DNA from: Candidatus Desulfosporosinus nitrosoreducens
Lineage (GTDB): Bacteria > Bacillota > Desulfitobacteriia > Desulfitobacteriales > Desulfitobacteriaceae
Direction of reading: 5' to 3'
Length of the DNA stretch: 64,000 bases
Assembly: GCF_030954495.1 (NCBI RefSeq)
Contig: NZ_JAVHUW010000045.1
Location: 1 to 64,000 of the forward strand
The notes under the pieces are model-generated. The model saw only the letters and a program-made list of their open reading frames with translations. It ran no database searches and was not told the DNA's origin. Below are positions 49,615 through 57,616 of this stretch, one piece after another. The translations under genes and the position numbers were made by a program. Position 1 is the stretch's first letter, and each line of letters starts with the position of its first letter.

Positions 49615-50487
49615 ATGAAGCCAGTTAAGTCGATTGTAGTTATTGCTTGCGTGGCGGTTCTGGGAATGGGCCTGGCTGTATACCATTACTCCAGCAAGCA
49701 GACCCAGCAACAGCAAGAACCGGCACAACAACCGGCGTCAACTCAAAGTCAAACGGAACCCCAAGGAACTGCTCCTGCAACAGAGCTGCCAACTCCGCCG
49801 GTGAGTGATCCTCTTTGGCTGCCTAATCATCGTTTACAAACAATTCTTAAAGATAAAGTGGATGTTGTCTTCCTTGATTCCCAGCATGGCTGGAAGATGG
49901 TTCCCGGGCAAGGTGCCACGACAAATGAGCCTGCCGATATCTACCGGACGGCGGATGGGGGGAAGAGCTGGGCCAAGGTTGCGACAGCGGATCAGAATAA
50001 TGTTTCAGCGGCGGAATCCACTAATTTGCCCGCCGGTACGCTGCCTTACGGAGGAGTTAAAAATGGTCTCAGTTTTGTCAATGATTCGACCGGTTGGATT
50101 ACCGGCTACGTGCCAAGGGTTGGCTATCAGTGGATTTTTGTCACAAATGACGGCGGCAATTCCTGGGTGCATCAGGAACTGCCGGTGCCCAAGGATGTGC
50201 CGGGATATACCAGTATGACGTTTGACGTAACACCGCCGGCGTTTTTTACTTCCGAGGATGGGGTTTTGATTGAGGAGATTGCCGAGGCGCCGCAGGGAAA
50301 AGCTCATCCAACCTACGTTTTTTTCTATACGAGCGACGGAGGGCAGCATTGGGAAGAAAAGCCGGCTGCAAATCTAAGTTTAACCGTTTCAAACTCTAAT
50401 TCTCAGCAGTCAAGTCCCAGTATTTCAGTGACTGTAAACGGAACGACATGGCAGACAACGGACAGCGGCTACAGCTGGACAAAATAA
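49615..50487 (+). CDS. Secreted Ycf48/BNR-like beta-propeller protein
   Basis: The protein (290 residues) has an N-terminal membrane anchor, then a Gln/Pro-rich linker, then BNR/Ycf48-like repeats with Asp-box pattern: 'YRTADGGKSWAKV', 'FVTNDGGNSWVHQ' and 'YTSDGGQHWEEK', each with the S/T-x-D-G-G-x-x-W signature. It is surface-exposed. It follows the CWB2 protein by 47 bases with its own GGAGGG site, perhaps one operon. Function is unknown. Confidence 0.75.
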   Translation: MKPVKSIVVIACVAVLGMGLAVYHYSSKQTQQQQEPAQQPASTQSQTEPQGTAPATELPTPPVSDPLWLPNHRLQTILKDKVDVVFLDSQHGWKMVPGQGATTNEPADIYRTADGGKSWAKVATADQNNVSAAESTNLPAGTLPYGGVKNGLSFVNDSTGWITGYVPRVGYQWIFVTNDGGNSWVHQELPVPKDVPGYTSMTFDVTPPAFFTSEDGVLIEEIAEAPQGKAHPTYVFFYTSDGGQHWEEKPAANLSLTVSNSNSQQSSPSISVTVNGTTWQTTDSGYSWTK

Positions 50488-50492
50488 TTGGC

Positions 50493-51407
50493 TTACTGCG
50501 GCGGGCTCAAATAAGGGTCTTTAGGCGTGGGTATCTTTTTTAACTTAGTTACAATAAAATAAGGGGCGGTATTTTCCGCAGTCTGAAAATTGGAAACCGG
50601 GTTTATTTGGTCGGAATCTTTAATAGCGCGCTTTTTCAGGACTCCTTCCGCCTCCAGCCAGGTATTAGCTTCCAGGCTGGAGGCGGAAGGCAATTCGGCG
50701 ATGATTCCCAGGGGCTGAGCATCGACAACGCAGCAGGTGATCACAAAGCGGGTGATGACGAATTGGTTTTTGGCCAAGCGGGGATCTTTGTAGACGAAAC
50801 CCGTTAAGCGATAAGCATGATTGTATATTTGATCAGGATTATCGCTCAAAGCTAATTGGACGAGATCTGTTTCAGTTATTTGAGAATCTATAGGCGCAGG
50901 CTGTTCATTTGGCGGGATGCTTGTGGCGGATTTCGGGGCGGCGGGTGCCGCAGGAGTATTTGCCGGCTGAACCGGGCGAGTTGCCGGAGCGTTAAAGCTG
51001 CCGGCCAGAGAGGGCCGCGCCACAAAAAAGGGAAGTGACCCGGCGGTATTGATGCTGTTGACTAAGGTCGTTGAATCGAGAACCTGAGGTTTGGCAGTGA
51101 AGCCGAGCAAGAGGGGGACACAAAAAATCAGGGCTTTACTCAACCCGAGAGCAGCGTGAGCATGGTTATGCCCGGAAGTATGGGAATGGGTGTGTCCGCA
51201 GCAGCAATGCGCTGAGTTGTGCTTTGCCGGCAGTAATATTGCTGCGGTCAGGAGGAGCAAAAGTATGGCCGATACCTTGGAGAGCCAGGTTAAATTTGGG
51301 CTCAAGTATAGACCGATGTTGCCGGAATGTAAAAGGTATATTATCCAGATGACGAAGGCTATTAAGATTACGGCTTTTACAGACTCATCTTTCTTGAAAG
51401 GTATCAT
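50493..51407 (-). CDS. YcgQ-like membrane protein (DUF1980/TIGR03943)
   Basis: The protein (304 residues) has two to three N-terminal helices, a His/Cys loop 'HCCCGHTHSHTSGHNHAHA', a low-complexity Ala/Pro-rich linker and a C-terminal domain starting 'YRLTGFVYKD' with 'CCVVDAQPLGI'. This matches the YcgQ family that pairs with permease YcgR. Its exact function is unknown, but links to zinc homeostasis are reported for relatives. The gene follows the permease on the minus strand. Confidence 0.85.
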   Translation of the reverse strand: MIPFKKDESVKAVILIAFVIWIIYLLHSGNIGLYLSPNLTWLSKVSAILLLLLTAAILLPAKHNSAHCCCGHTHSHTSGHNHAHAALGLSKALIFCVPLLLGFTAKPQVLDSTTLVNSINTAGSLPFFVARPSLAGSFNAPATRPVQPANTPAAPAAPKSATSIPPNEQPAPIDSQITETDLVQLALSDNPDQIYNHAYRLTGFVYKDPRLAKNQFVITRFVITCCVVDAQPLGIIAELPSASSLEANTWLEAEGVLKKRAIKDSDQINPVSNFQTAENTAPYFIVTKLKKIPTPKDPYLSPPQ

Positions 51408-51453
51408 TTATAATCCTCCCTGTGAAATGCTAAATAGGTTTTAGCGTCCTGAT

Positions 51454-52452
51454 TCATAGAATCCGCTGACCCAGTATAAAGTTAAGGCCCAGCCCCCAAA
51501 GGAACGTTAAAATAATCGACGCAGCGGCAATAAAAACAAACAAGGACATACGAAAGTTTCTGCTAAAGAGAACGATATTTCTCAAGTCCAGGATTTGCCC
51601 GATAAGGAGAAAGGCAAATACTGATCCCAGAGGAAATTGATTGGCCAGTACCCTGGCCACAAAGGCATCGGCTTCCGAACACAAAGACATGGAAATTGCC
51701 AAAATCATCATCGCACCGATGGCCAAATAAGGATTATCAACAAATTGAAAGAGCATTCCTTTAGGAAGCCAGACTTGAATTGCGGCGGCTAAAAAGGCGC
51801 TGATGATGAGATATCCGCCAATGTCGAAAAATTCGTCAACGGCATGGAGAAATAATTCGTGGATAGTTTGTGTTTGGGAGTGATGCTCTTGATGATGGTT
51901 TTTGCCTGCAGTTACTCCGAAATCCCGGGGACTAAACAAATTACCCACCAAGAAAGCTATAATCGCTCCAACGACAAAGGTTCCCAAAACGCGCAGCGCG
52001 ACAAAATGCCAATTCCATTGAAAAGCCAGGGCTGTCGCCAGGATAACTAAGGGATTGATGACCGGAGCAGTCAGCAAATAGGCAAAGGTGGTCTGCATCG
52101 ACACCCCCTTGCGCAGCAAGCTGCGGGCGACAGGCATGACTCCGCAGTCACAGACCGGAAAAAACAAACCCAGCAATCCCCCAACGACTACTCCGGCCAG
52201 GCCGTTACCGGGGGCGAATTTGGCGATCCATTCCTCGCGGACAAAAAGCCTGATCAGGGAAGAGGCTAGGACACCGATTAAGATAAAAGGCAGCGCCTGC
52301 AAAATAATACTTAAGGCCAAAGTGATAATGCTGCTCACCTGTTCCAGAGTGATTTTGTTTTGCAGTGCTTTAAAGCCCAGCGTCATGAATAAGGTAGTGC
52401 CTATGACTCCGGCGTAAAATTTGGCGGAGGAAATTGGTTTCGCATAGTCCAT
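51454..52452 (-). CDS. YcgR-like permease (DUF318)
   Basis: The protein (332 residues) has about eight helices. 'GLFFPVCDCGVMPVARSLLR' and 'APVINPLVILATALAFQ' are DUF318 permease signatures, and 'MSLCSEADAFVARVLANQFP' is the second half-repeat. A cytoplasmic loop is His-rich ('KNHHQEHHSQTQ'). It forms a two-gene operon with the YcgQ homologue. The substrate is unknown. Confidence 0.88.
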   Translation of the reverse strand: MDYAKPISSAKFYAGVIGTTLFMTLGFKALQNKITLEQVSSIITLALSIILQALPFILIGVLASSLIRLFVREEWIAKFAPGNGLAGVVVGGLLGLFFPVCDCGVMPVARSLLRKGVSMQTTFAYLLTAPVINPLVILATALAFQWNWHFVALRVLGTFVVGAIIAFLVGNLFSPRDFGVTAGKNHHQEHHSQTQTIHELFLHAVDEFFDIGGYLIISAFLAAAIQVWLPKGMLFQFVDNPYLAIGAMMILAISMSLCSEADAFVARVLANQFPLGSVFAFLLIGQILDLRNIVLFSRNFRMSLFVFIAAASIILTFLWGLGLNFILGQRIL

Positions 52453-52711
52453 AAATTCTTAGCTCCTTAATACTCCATATCCTAATAAATATAACTATTA
52501 AGAAAAGGGACGGTATATTCCATTAACTGGATCTTGCTCAAGCCTTTAGATAAGGGTTAGTGAATAATAGTTATGTACAAGACCGTAAGGCTATGTTACA
52601 ATAATTTCAGAAGCAACCACTGTATATAGTGGCATTTGCAAAATTGTTAGCTACATATAGTGCTGCCGGTTCGCTTTTTAGGCAGTTATAAAACTGATTT
52701 AACTAAATACT

Positions 52712-52885
52712 GGAATAAGTGATTCTTCCCGAGGGGAAGAATTGAAAAGGGAAGTCAGTCGAAGCTGACGCGGTGCCCGCCACTGTAAAAGGTAGTCAAC
52801 CCATCCAATGTCACTGGGATATATCCGGGAAGACTTGAGTTGATGATGACCTTGAGCCAGGAGACCTGCTTATTCCGAGGTTAAA
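52712..52885 (+). ncRNA. Cobalamin riboswitch 3 (nrdDG)
   Basis: B12 box GAGCCAGGAGACCTGC at 52854-52869, with 'GCCCGCCACTGTAAAAGG' upstream. It is strongly similar along its whole length to riboswitch 1. It leads nrdD-nrdG, so it should shut off this B12-independent reductase when B12 is plentiful. Positions 52453-52711 hold no gene. Confidence 0.95.
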
Positions 52886-52919
52886 ACTACCTACGGGAAT
52901 GTTAGGGGGGTGGATACCT

Positions 52920-52955
52920 GTGTCTGTGAGGCTATTTTTGCCTGATACCGGTTAA
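52920..52955 (+). other. Tiny open frame in the riboswitch-3 platform
   Basis: GTG 52920 lies nine bases after GGGGGG and encodes MSVRLFLPDTG then TAA, parallel to the frame at 40448. Confidence 0.3.
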
Positions 52956-52963
52956 AGCTTTTT

Positions 52964-52990
52964 ACCCTTCCGTTAGCGAAGGGTTTTTGA
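52964..52990 (+). terminator. Riboswitch-3 terminator
   Basis: ACCCTTC-CGTTAGC-GAAGGGT followed by TTTTGATTTTT, 50 bases before nrdD. Confidence 0.8.
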
Positions 52991-53040
52991 TTTTTATTGA
53001 TGCCCAATCATGACTTATTGATGAAGGAGGTTCTTAAGCA

Positions 53041-55131
53041 ATGATCAAAGAGATTGTAAAAAGAAATGGAAACATAGAGGTTTTTAATCAGGACAAAATC
53101 GTTCATGCCATTTTTAAAGCGGCCACTGCTTGCGGAGGATCAGATTATGAACGCGCCGAGGAAATAGGCAGACAAGTGGTTGAGGTCTTGGAAAAGAAAT
53201 TCAGGGCTAAACAGCCTGATGTGGAATCAATCCAGGATATTGTTGAAAAAGTTCTCATAGAAAACGGACACGCTAAAACAGCCAAAGCTTATATTCTCTA
53301 TCGGCAAAAAAGAAAAAACACCCGTGAAATGGATGCGCTGATAGGGGCGACGATCGGGATGTTTTCCGATTACTTGGGGGATAAAGACTGGCGGATTAAT
53401 GAGAATGCCAATACGCAAAAAAGTATTAATGGCTTAAACAACTATATCCGGGAGACCTTTACGAAAAAGTACTGGCTCTATGAGGTCTATCCCCAGGAAG
53501 TACGCGAGGCTCATGAAAGCGGAGACTGCCATATTCATGATTTAGGCTTTTTTGGACCTTATTGTGCAGGCTGGGATTTGAGACAGCTTCTTCTGGACGG
53601 ATTTGGGGGAGTCCCCGGCAAAGTAGAAAGCGGTCCGGCCAAACATTTGCGGTCGTTTCTGGGTCAAATCGTCAATTCCACCTTTACGACCCAAGGGGAA
53701 ACTGCCGGAGCTCAAGCCTGGTCCAGCTTTGATACCTTTTGCGCACCCTTTATCCGCAAGGATCACTTGACATTTATCCAAGTCAAACAGTGTTTGCAGG
53801 AATTTGTCTTTAATCTCAATGTCCCCACTCGGGTGGGATTTCAATGCCCTTTTTCTAATCTTACCTTTGACCTAAAGGTTCCTTCGACCTTGAAAGATGA
53901 GCCGGTGATTATCGGCGGCCATTATACTGAGGATAAGTATGGTGATTTCCAGGAAGAATTGGATATCTTCAACTTGGCCTTCTGTGAGGTAATGCTGGAG
54001 GGAGATTCTAAGGGCAGAGTGTTTACCTTTCCCATACCAACCCTTAATATCACTCGGGATTTTGAATGGGATAGTCCGGTAGCGGATGCCTTTATGAAGA
54101 TTACTTGCAAGTACGGCATTCCTTATTTCGCCAATTACGTCAATTCCGATCTGTCTCCTGAAGACGCCGTATCCATGTGCTGCCGGCTGCGCCTGGATAC
54201 CAGTGAGCTCAGAAAACGAGGCGGGGGACTGTTCGGAAGCAATCCTCTCACCGGGTCGATCGGCGTTGTTACCATCAACCTGCCCAGATTAGCCTACTTA
54301 TCTCAGACAAAATTGGAGTTTATGGAACGGCTGAAGCAAATGGCGGAAATCGGGCGCACGGCCTTGGAAATCAAGCGCAAGATTATTGAGCAGCAGTCAG
54401 AAAGAGGGTTGTATCCTTTCTCTTGCCATTATCTGAGGCATTCCCAGGAGCGGAGCGGACATTATTGGCATAACCATTTCAGCACCATTGGTATTGTTGG
54501 TATGAACGAGGCCTTGCTTAATTTTATGGGCAAGGGAATTGACACGGAGGAAGGCCGTGATTTTGCGCTGGAGGTTATGAATCATTTGCGGGAACTGCTG
54601 GTTCAATTTCAGGAGGAGACAGGTAATGTCTACAATTTAGAAGCGACGCCGGCAGAGGGCACATCTTATCGCCTGGCGATGCTGGATACGATGAGGTTCA
54701 AATCCATTATAACTGCCGGCCGGGAGGTCCCCTATTATTCCAATTCGACTCAGCTTCCCGTCGGTTACACAGATGATATCTTTGAGGTTTTAGAGCTGCA
54801 GGACGAATTGCAGTCCCTTTACACAGGAGGGACGGTCCAGCACCTGTATCTGGGAGAAGCCATTGAGGATATTCAGGTTTGCAAGCAGCTCATTCAAAAA
54901 ATATTTAACAAGCATAAAATCCCCTATATTTCTGTTACTCCGACCTTTAGTGTCTGTGACAGGCACGGATATATCAGCGGTGAGCATTTCCAGTGCCCCG
55001 AATGCGGCGCTGAAACTGAAGTATGGTCCAGAGTAACGGGTTATCTGAGGCCGGTCAAAAACTATAATCTTGGCAAAAAAGAAGAATATGCTCAGAGAAA
55101 AAAATTCGTGCTGCCTGAGGTGGTAGCGTGA
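53041..55131 (+). CDS. nrdD: Anaerobic (class III) ribonucleoside-triphosphate reductase
   Basis: The protein (696 residues) has an N-terminal ATP-cone (about 1-90, 'KEIVKRNGNIEVFNQDKIVH'), the NrdD catalytic barrel ('CHIHDLGFFGPYCAGWDL'), and a C-terminal zinc ribbon 'CPECG' with the glycyl-radical motif 'SRVTGYLRP'. It reduces ribonucleotides to deoxyribonucleotides by a glycyl radical generated by NrdG. GGAGG precedes the ATG. It is the first gene behind a cobalamin riboswitch; the B12-dependent class II enzyme is presumably encoded elsewhere. Confidence 0.95.
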   Translation: MIKEIVKRNGNIEVFNQDKIVHAIFKAATACGGSDYERAEEIGRQVVEVLEKKFRAKQPDVESIQDIVEKVLIENGHAKTAKAYILYRQKRKNTREMDALIGATIGMFSDYLGDKDWRINENANTQKSINGLNNYIRETFTKKYWLYEVYPQEVREAHESGDCHIHDLGFFGPYCAGWDLRQLLLDGFGGVPGKVESGPAKHLRSFLGQIVNSTFTTQGETAGAQAWSSFDTFCAPFIRKDHLTFIQVKQCLQEFVFNLNVPTRVGFQCPFSNLTFDLKVPSTLKDEPVIIGGHYTEDKYGDFQEELDIFNLAFCEVMLEGDSKGRVFTFPIPTLNITRDFEWDSPVADAFMKITCKYGIPYFANYVNSDLSPEDAVSMCCRLRLDTSELRKRGGGLFGSNPLTGSIGVVTINLPRLAYLSQTKLEFMERLKQMAEIGRTALEIKRKIIEQQSERGLYPFSCHYLRHSQERSGHYWHNHFSTIGIVGMNEALLNFMGKGIDTEEGRDFALEVMNHLRELLVQFQEETGNVYNLEATPAEGTSYRLAMLDTMRFKSIITAGREVPYYSNSTQLPVGYTDDIFEVLELQDELQSLYTGGTVQHLYLGEAIEDIQVCKQLIQKIFNKHKIPYISVTPTFSVCDRHGYISGEHFQCPECGAETEVWSRVTGYLRPVKNYNLGKKEEYAQRKKFVLPEVVA

Positions 55132-55802
55132 ATATCGCCGGATTTGTCAAGACATCCTTTGTGGATTACCCTGGCAAGATAGCGTCCGTAGTTTTTACTC
55201 AAGGGTGCAATTTAAGATGTGGTTATTGCCATAATCCCGGTCTTCTGGATATTCGTAACACGACAACTTGTATTCCGGCGGAAGAGGTATTTGAATTCCT
55301 TTTTAAGCGCAAAGGAATGATTGAGGCGGTGGTTTTGAGCGGAGGGGAACCGACATTACAGAAAAATCTGGAAGGGTTCATTGCCGAATTGAAAGCCATG
55401 AGTTTGCTTGTAAAGCTGGATACTAACGGGACAAATCCGCAAAGCCTAAGAAGGCTGATTGATACTAAGCTCTTGGATTTCATCGCCATGGATCTGAAGG
55501 CTCCTCTCAATCGCTACGAAAAGATTACCAAGACAAACCCCTTAGATGTAGCTGCAATTCGGCAAAGCGCAGAAATCATTAAGGCCAGCGGACTTGCTTA
55601 CGAGTTTAGGACAACCTTTTGCCCTGAGCTGGAGGCTGAGAATATCCCCATGATTATTCTTGATTTTGATCTATCCTCAAATTATGTGGTTCAAAGTTGC
55701 AGAGGACCAGAGTTGAAAAAGTTATCCAAGGACAAACGAGATTTAAAGAGGTTGGCCGAATGCTCGGAAGAAAATTTGTTTTTGGCTTTCCGGGGGTTTT
55801 AA
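55128..55802 (+). CDS. nrdG: Anaerobic ribonucleotide reductase activase
   Basis: This 224-residue radical SAM enzyme has 'FTQGCNLRCGYCHNP' with the CxxxCxxC cluster and 'VVLSGGEPTLQ' for SAM binding. It activates NrdD by making the glycyl radical. Its GTG start overlaps the nrdD stop (GTGA), indicating coupling. Length and motifs fit the clostridial NrdG group. Confidence 0.94.
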   Translation: MNIAGFVKTSFVDYPGKIASVVFTQGCNLRCGYCHNPGLLDIRNTTTCIPAEEVFEFLFKRKGMIEAVVLSGGEPTLQKNLEGFIAELKAMSLLVKLDTNGTNPQSLRRLIDTKLLDFIAMDLKAPLNRYEKITKTNPLDVAAIRQSAEIIKASGLAYEFRTTFCPELEAENIPMIILDFDLSSNYVVQSCRGPELKKLSKDKRDLKRLAECSEENLFLAFRGF

Positions 55803-56022
55803 GCGATGAGAAAGCGATAGGTGACATGAAGGAATGACGTCGGGGCACTTAAATAGGTTATTGGGATTGTGAGCCAAGTTTTTTGTAAATAAAAGTAAAC
55901 AATACTAAAAAAGTGCGGTTATTTTCTCAATATAAAGAAAAAAATTTTAAGGAATACACTTTGAGAGAAGGAATTTATACAGATATGTAGAATTAAGGAA
56001 AAAATATCAGAAGATAAGCAGA

Positions 56023-56099
56023 GCCGTGAAGGTGTTTGCAAAGGCCATGAAGGTCGACTTGATTTAGAGTCAACTTTTATGGCCTTTTTTGTTTTTTTT
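56023..56099 (+). ncRNA. Recurrent hairpin element, copy F
   Basis: CCGTGAAGGT (56023-56032) is followed by GTTTGCAAA, then the stem GGCCATGAAGGTC...ACTTTTATGGCC with an inner GACT/AGTC, then TTTTTTGTTTTTTTT. It matches copy D along about 65 bases. It lies before the methyltransferase-FmdE operon and directly abuts the nikB relic. Positions 55803-56022 hold nothing coding. Confidence 0.75.
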
Positions 56100-56100
56100 A

Positions 56101-56180
56101 ATCGTCAATATTTTATCCTTTCCCTTAAGTATATGTCATTAGGTGATGTGGCAGAGATAACCATTCACGGTCGAGAGTAA
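56101..56180 (+). pseudogene. Fragment of a nikB-type permease gene
   Basis: The fragment aligns with positions 60681-60760 of the nikB gene at roughly three quarters of positions by eye, with one base missing near 56133. Codons after the gap read MSLGDVAEITIHGRE, against MSSGDVAEITIRSQG in NikB. It begins right at the end of the T-tract of element F and ends with TAA. The rest of the gene is missing. Confidence 0.75.
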
Positions 56181-56220
56181 AGGGGCAAACTAGTCAGCTA
56201 GGAGAAAGGGGGCATGAAAA

Positions 56221-56817
56221 TTGGTTCCTAAAAAAGATTATTTTGATGAGAAGGCGGCAAAGTGGGATTCTCAGATCAAGGATGAAGTTGTGCTTCGCCT
56301 GAAAAATATGATTGAGGAACTTGCCTTGTCTCAGGGCAGCAAAGTTCTTGATCTGGGTACCGGCACCGGAGTGCTCATACCAATGCTGGTCGGGGCAGTG
56401 GGGGTTTCCGGACTCGTCGTGGCGATGGATTTTGCTCCCCGGATGTTGGCAGAAGCTCGGAAAAAATATCATTGGTCTAATTTGGAATTCTTAGAAGGAG
56501 AGGCGGAGAATATTCCGCTGCCGGACCAGGTAATTGATGAAGTGGTATGCAACTCCGCTTTTCCCCACTTTGATAACCTTTGGCAAGCGGCTAAAGAAAT
56601 GTCCAGAGTGTTGAAAAGCGGAGGCAGAGTTGCAGTGTTCCATCCGCATAGCAGGGAGTATGTCAATGAATTGCATGCTTTTCTCGGTGGTGCGGTTAAA
56701 AACTGCATGATACCGGAAGAAGACGTGATGCGCGATATTTTTTCAGAGGCGGGTTTTGAGAAGATCTCCATTGAAAACACGCTTCAGAGCTATCTTTTAA
56801 CCGGAAGAAAAGCGTGA
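56221..56817 (+). CDS. SAM-dependent class I methyltransferase
   Basis: The protein (198 residues) starts at TTG 56221, eight bases after AAAGGGGG; ATG 56214 would be in another frame and stops after five codons. The SAM motif is 'VLDLGTGTGVLIPML', followed by 'VAMDFAPRMLAEARKKYH' and 'EMSRVLKSGGRVAVFHP'. It is UbiE/ArsM-like with no identifiable substrate. It begins the operon with FmdE and the chelate-type ABC transporter, suggesting modification of a metal ligand or chelator. Confidence 0.85.
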   Translation: MVPKKDYFDEKAAKWDSQIKDEVVLRLKNMIEELALSQGSKVLDLGTGTGVLIPMLVGAVGVSGLVVAMDFAPRMLAEARKKYHWSNLEFLEGEAENIPLPDQVIDEVVCNSAFPHFDNLWQAAKEMSRVLKSGGRVAVFHPHSREYVNELHAFLGGAVKNCMIPEEDVMRDIFSEAGFEKISIENTLQSYLLTGRKA

Positions 56818-56860
56818 AGAAAAAAGAGTTAAAAGAAAAGTAAAAGGAGTGACTTGGAAA

Positions 56861-57496
56861 ATGGATGAACAAGTTAAGGTGGATTGGGAACGCTGTGTAT
56901 CGTTTCATGGACACGTCTGTCCGGGGTTGGCTATTGGCTTTCAGGCGGCTCAGATTGCTTTGAAGCTGCTCCCTGAACTGGGAGAGGAGCCTTACAATCC
57001 TAAAAGCGGCATTGTCAGTATTGTACAGAACGATGCCTGTGGTGTGGATGCCGTGCAGACTTTGCTTTCCAGTACCTTTGGCAAAGGAAATTTAATGTTT
57101 ATGGACCACGGAAAGCACGTTTTCAGTTTCATTCGCCGTCAGGATGGGCAGGGCGTCCGCGTCGCTCTGAAATATGGGGCTATGGACAATGAACGGCATC
57201 AGGCACTGCGGGTCAAAATGATGGACAATACGGCAACTCCCCAAGAATCCGAGGAATTTTATCAGCTGCATGAAGAGATTTCCCGGCATCTGGTGGAAGC
57301 TCCGCCGGAAGAGCATTTTGCTTGGCGGAAAATCCACTTTGAGCTGCCCAAGGGTCCCAGGCTCAACCCCACGGTGCAATGTGCTTTTTGCGGGGAGGGC
57401 GTTATGGAACAGCGGGCCAGTGTTCGTGACGGACGCATCGCCTGTCCTGAATGTGTAGAGAAGTATGAGTCGCGTGTTCTTGTGTTAAATAAATAA
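56861..57496 (+). CDS. FmdE-family protein (second copy)
   Basis: The protein (211 residues from ATG 56861) has 'VSFHGHVCPGLAIGFQA', 'QNDACGVDAVQTLLSSTFGK' and a C-terminal zinc ribbon ('CAFCGEGVMEQ', 'CPEC'). It is longer than FmdE-1 by an insertion near residue 110-160. AAAGGAG precedes it. Its neighbours, a methyltransferase upstream and a metal-chelate ABC transporter downstream, suggest metal trafficking. A function is not established. Confidence 0.88.
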   Translation: MDEQVKVDWERCVSFHGHVCPGLAIGFQAAQIALKLLPELGEEPYNPKSGIVSIVQNDACGVDAVQTLLSSTFGKGNLMFMDHGKHVFSFIRRQDGQGVRVALKYGAMDNERHQALRVKMMDNTATPQESEEFYQLHEEISRHLVEAPPEEHFAWRKIHFELPKGPRLNPTVQCAFCGEGVMEQRASVRDGRIACPECVEKYESRVLVLNK

Positions 57497-57533
57497 ATCT
57501 ACTTTCCGTAAAAGTGACTTGTAAATATAAGAA

Positions 57534-57590
57534 AGTACATTATGGCATTTGGGCTAAATTGCTTTTGCTAAAGGTTCGCTAAAATGTACT
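57534..57590 (+). promoter_or_regulatory. Hairpin-forming leader with GCTAAA repeats
   Basis: AGTACATT and AATGTACT form a perfect eight-base stem. The loop holds three GCTAAA copies. It lies in the gap between FmdE-2 and the binding-protein gene. Confidence 0.4.
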
Positions 57591-57616
57591 GTAGGTATGA
57601 GGGGGATGGATCTGCA

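Noticed and set aside
33801..56099. Reading the six hairpins as NiCo (czcD) riboswitches
   Set aside because: They lack the multi-stem junction and conserved blocks I remember for that class; each is one long stem, mostly with a T-rich 3' edge.
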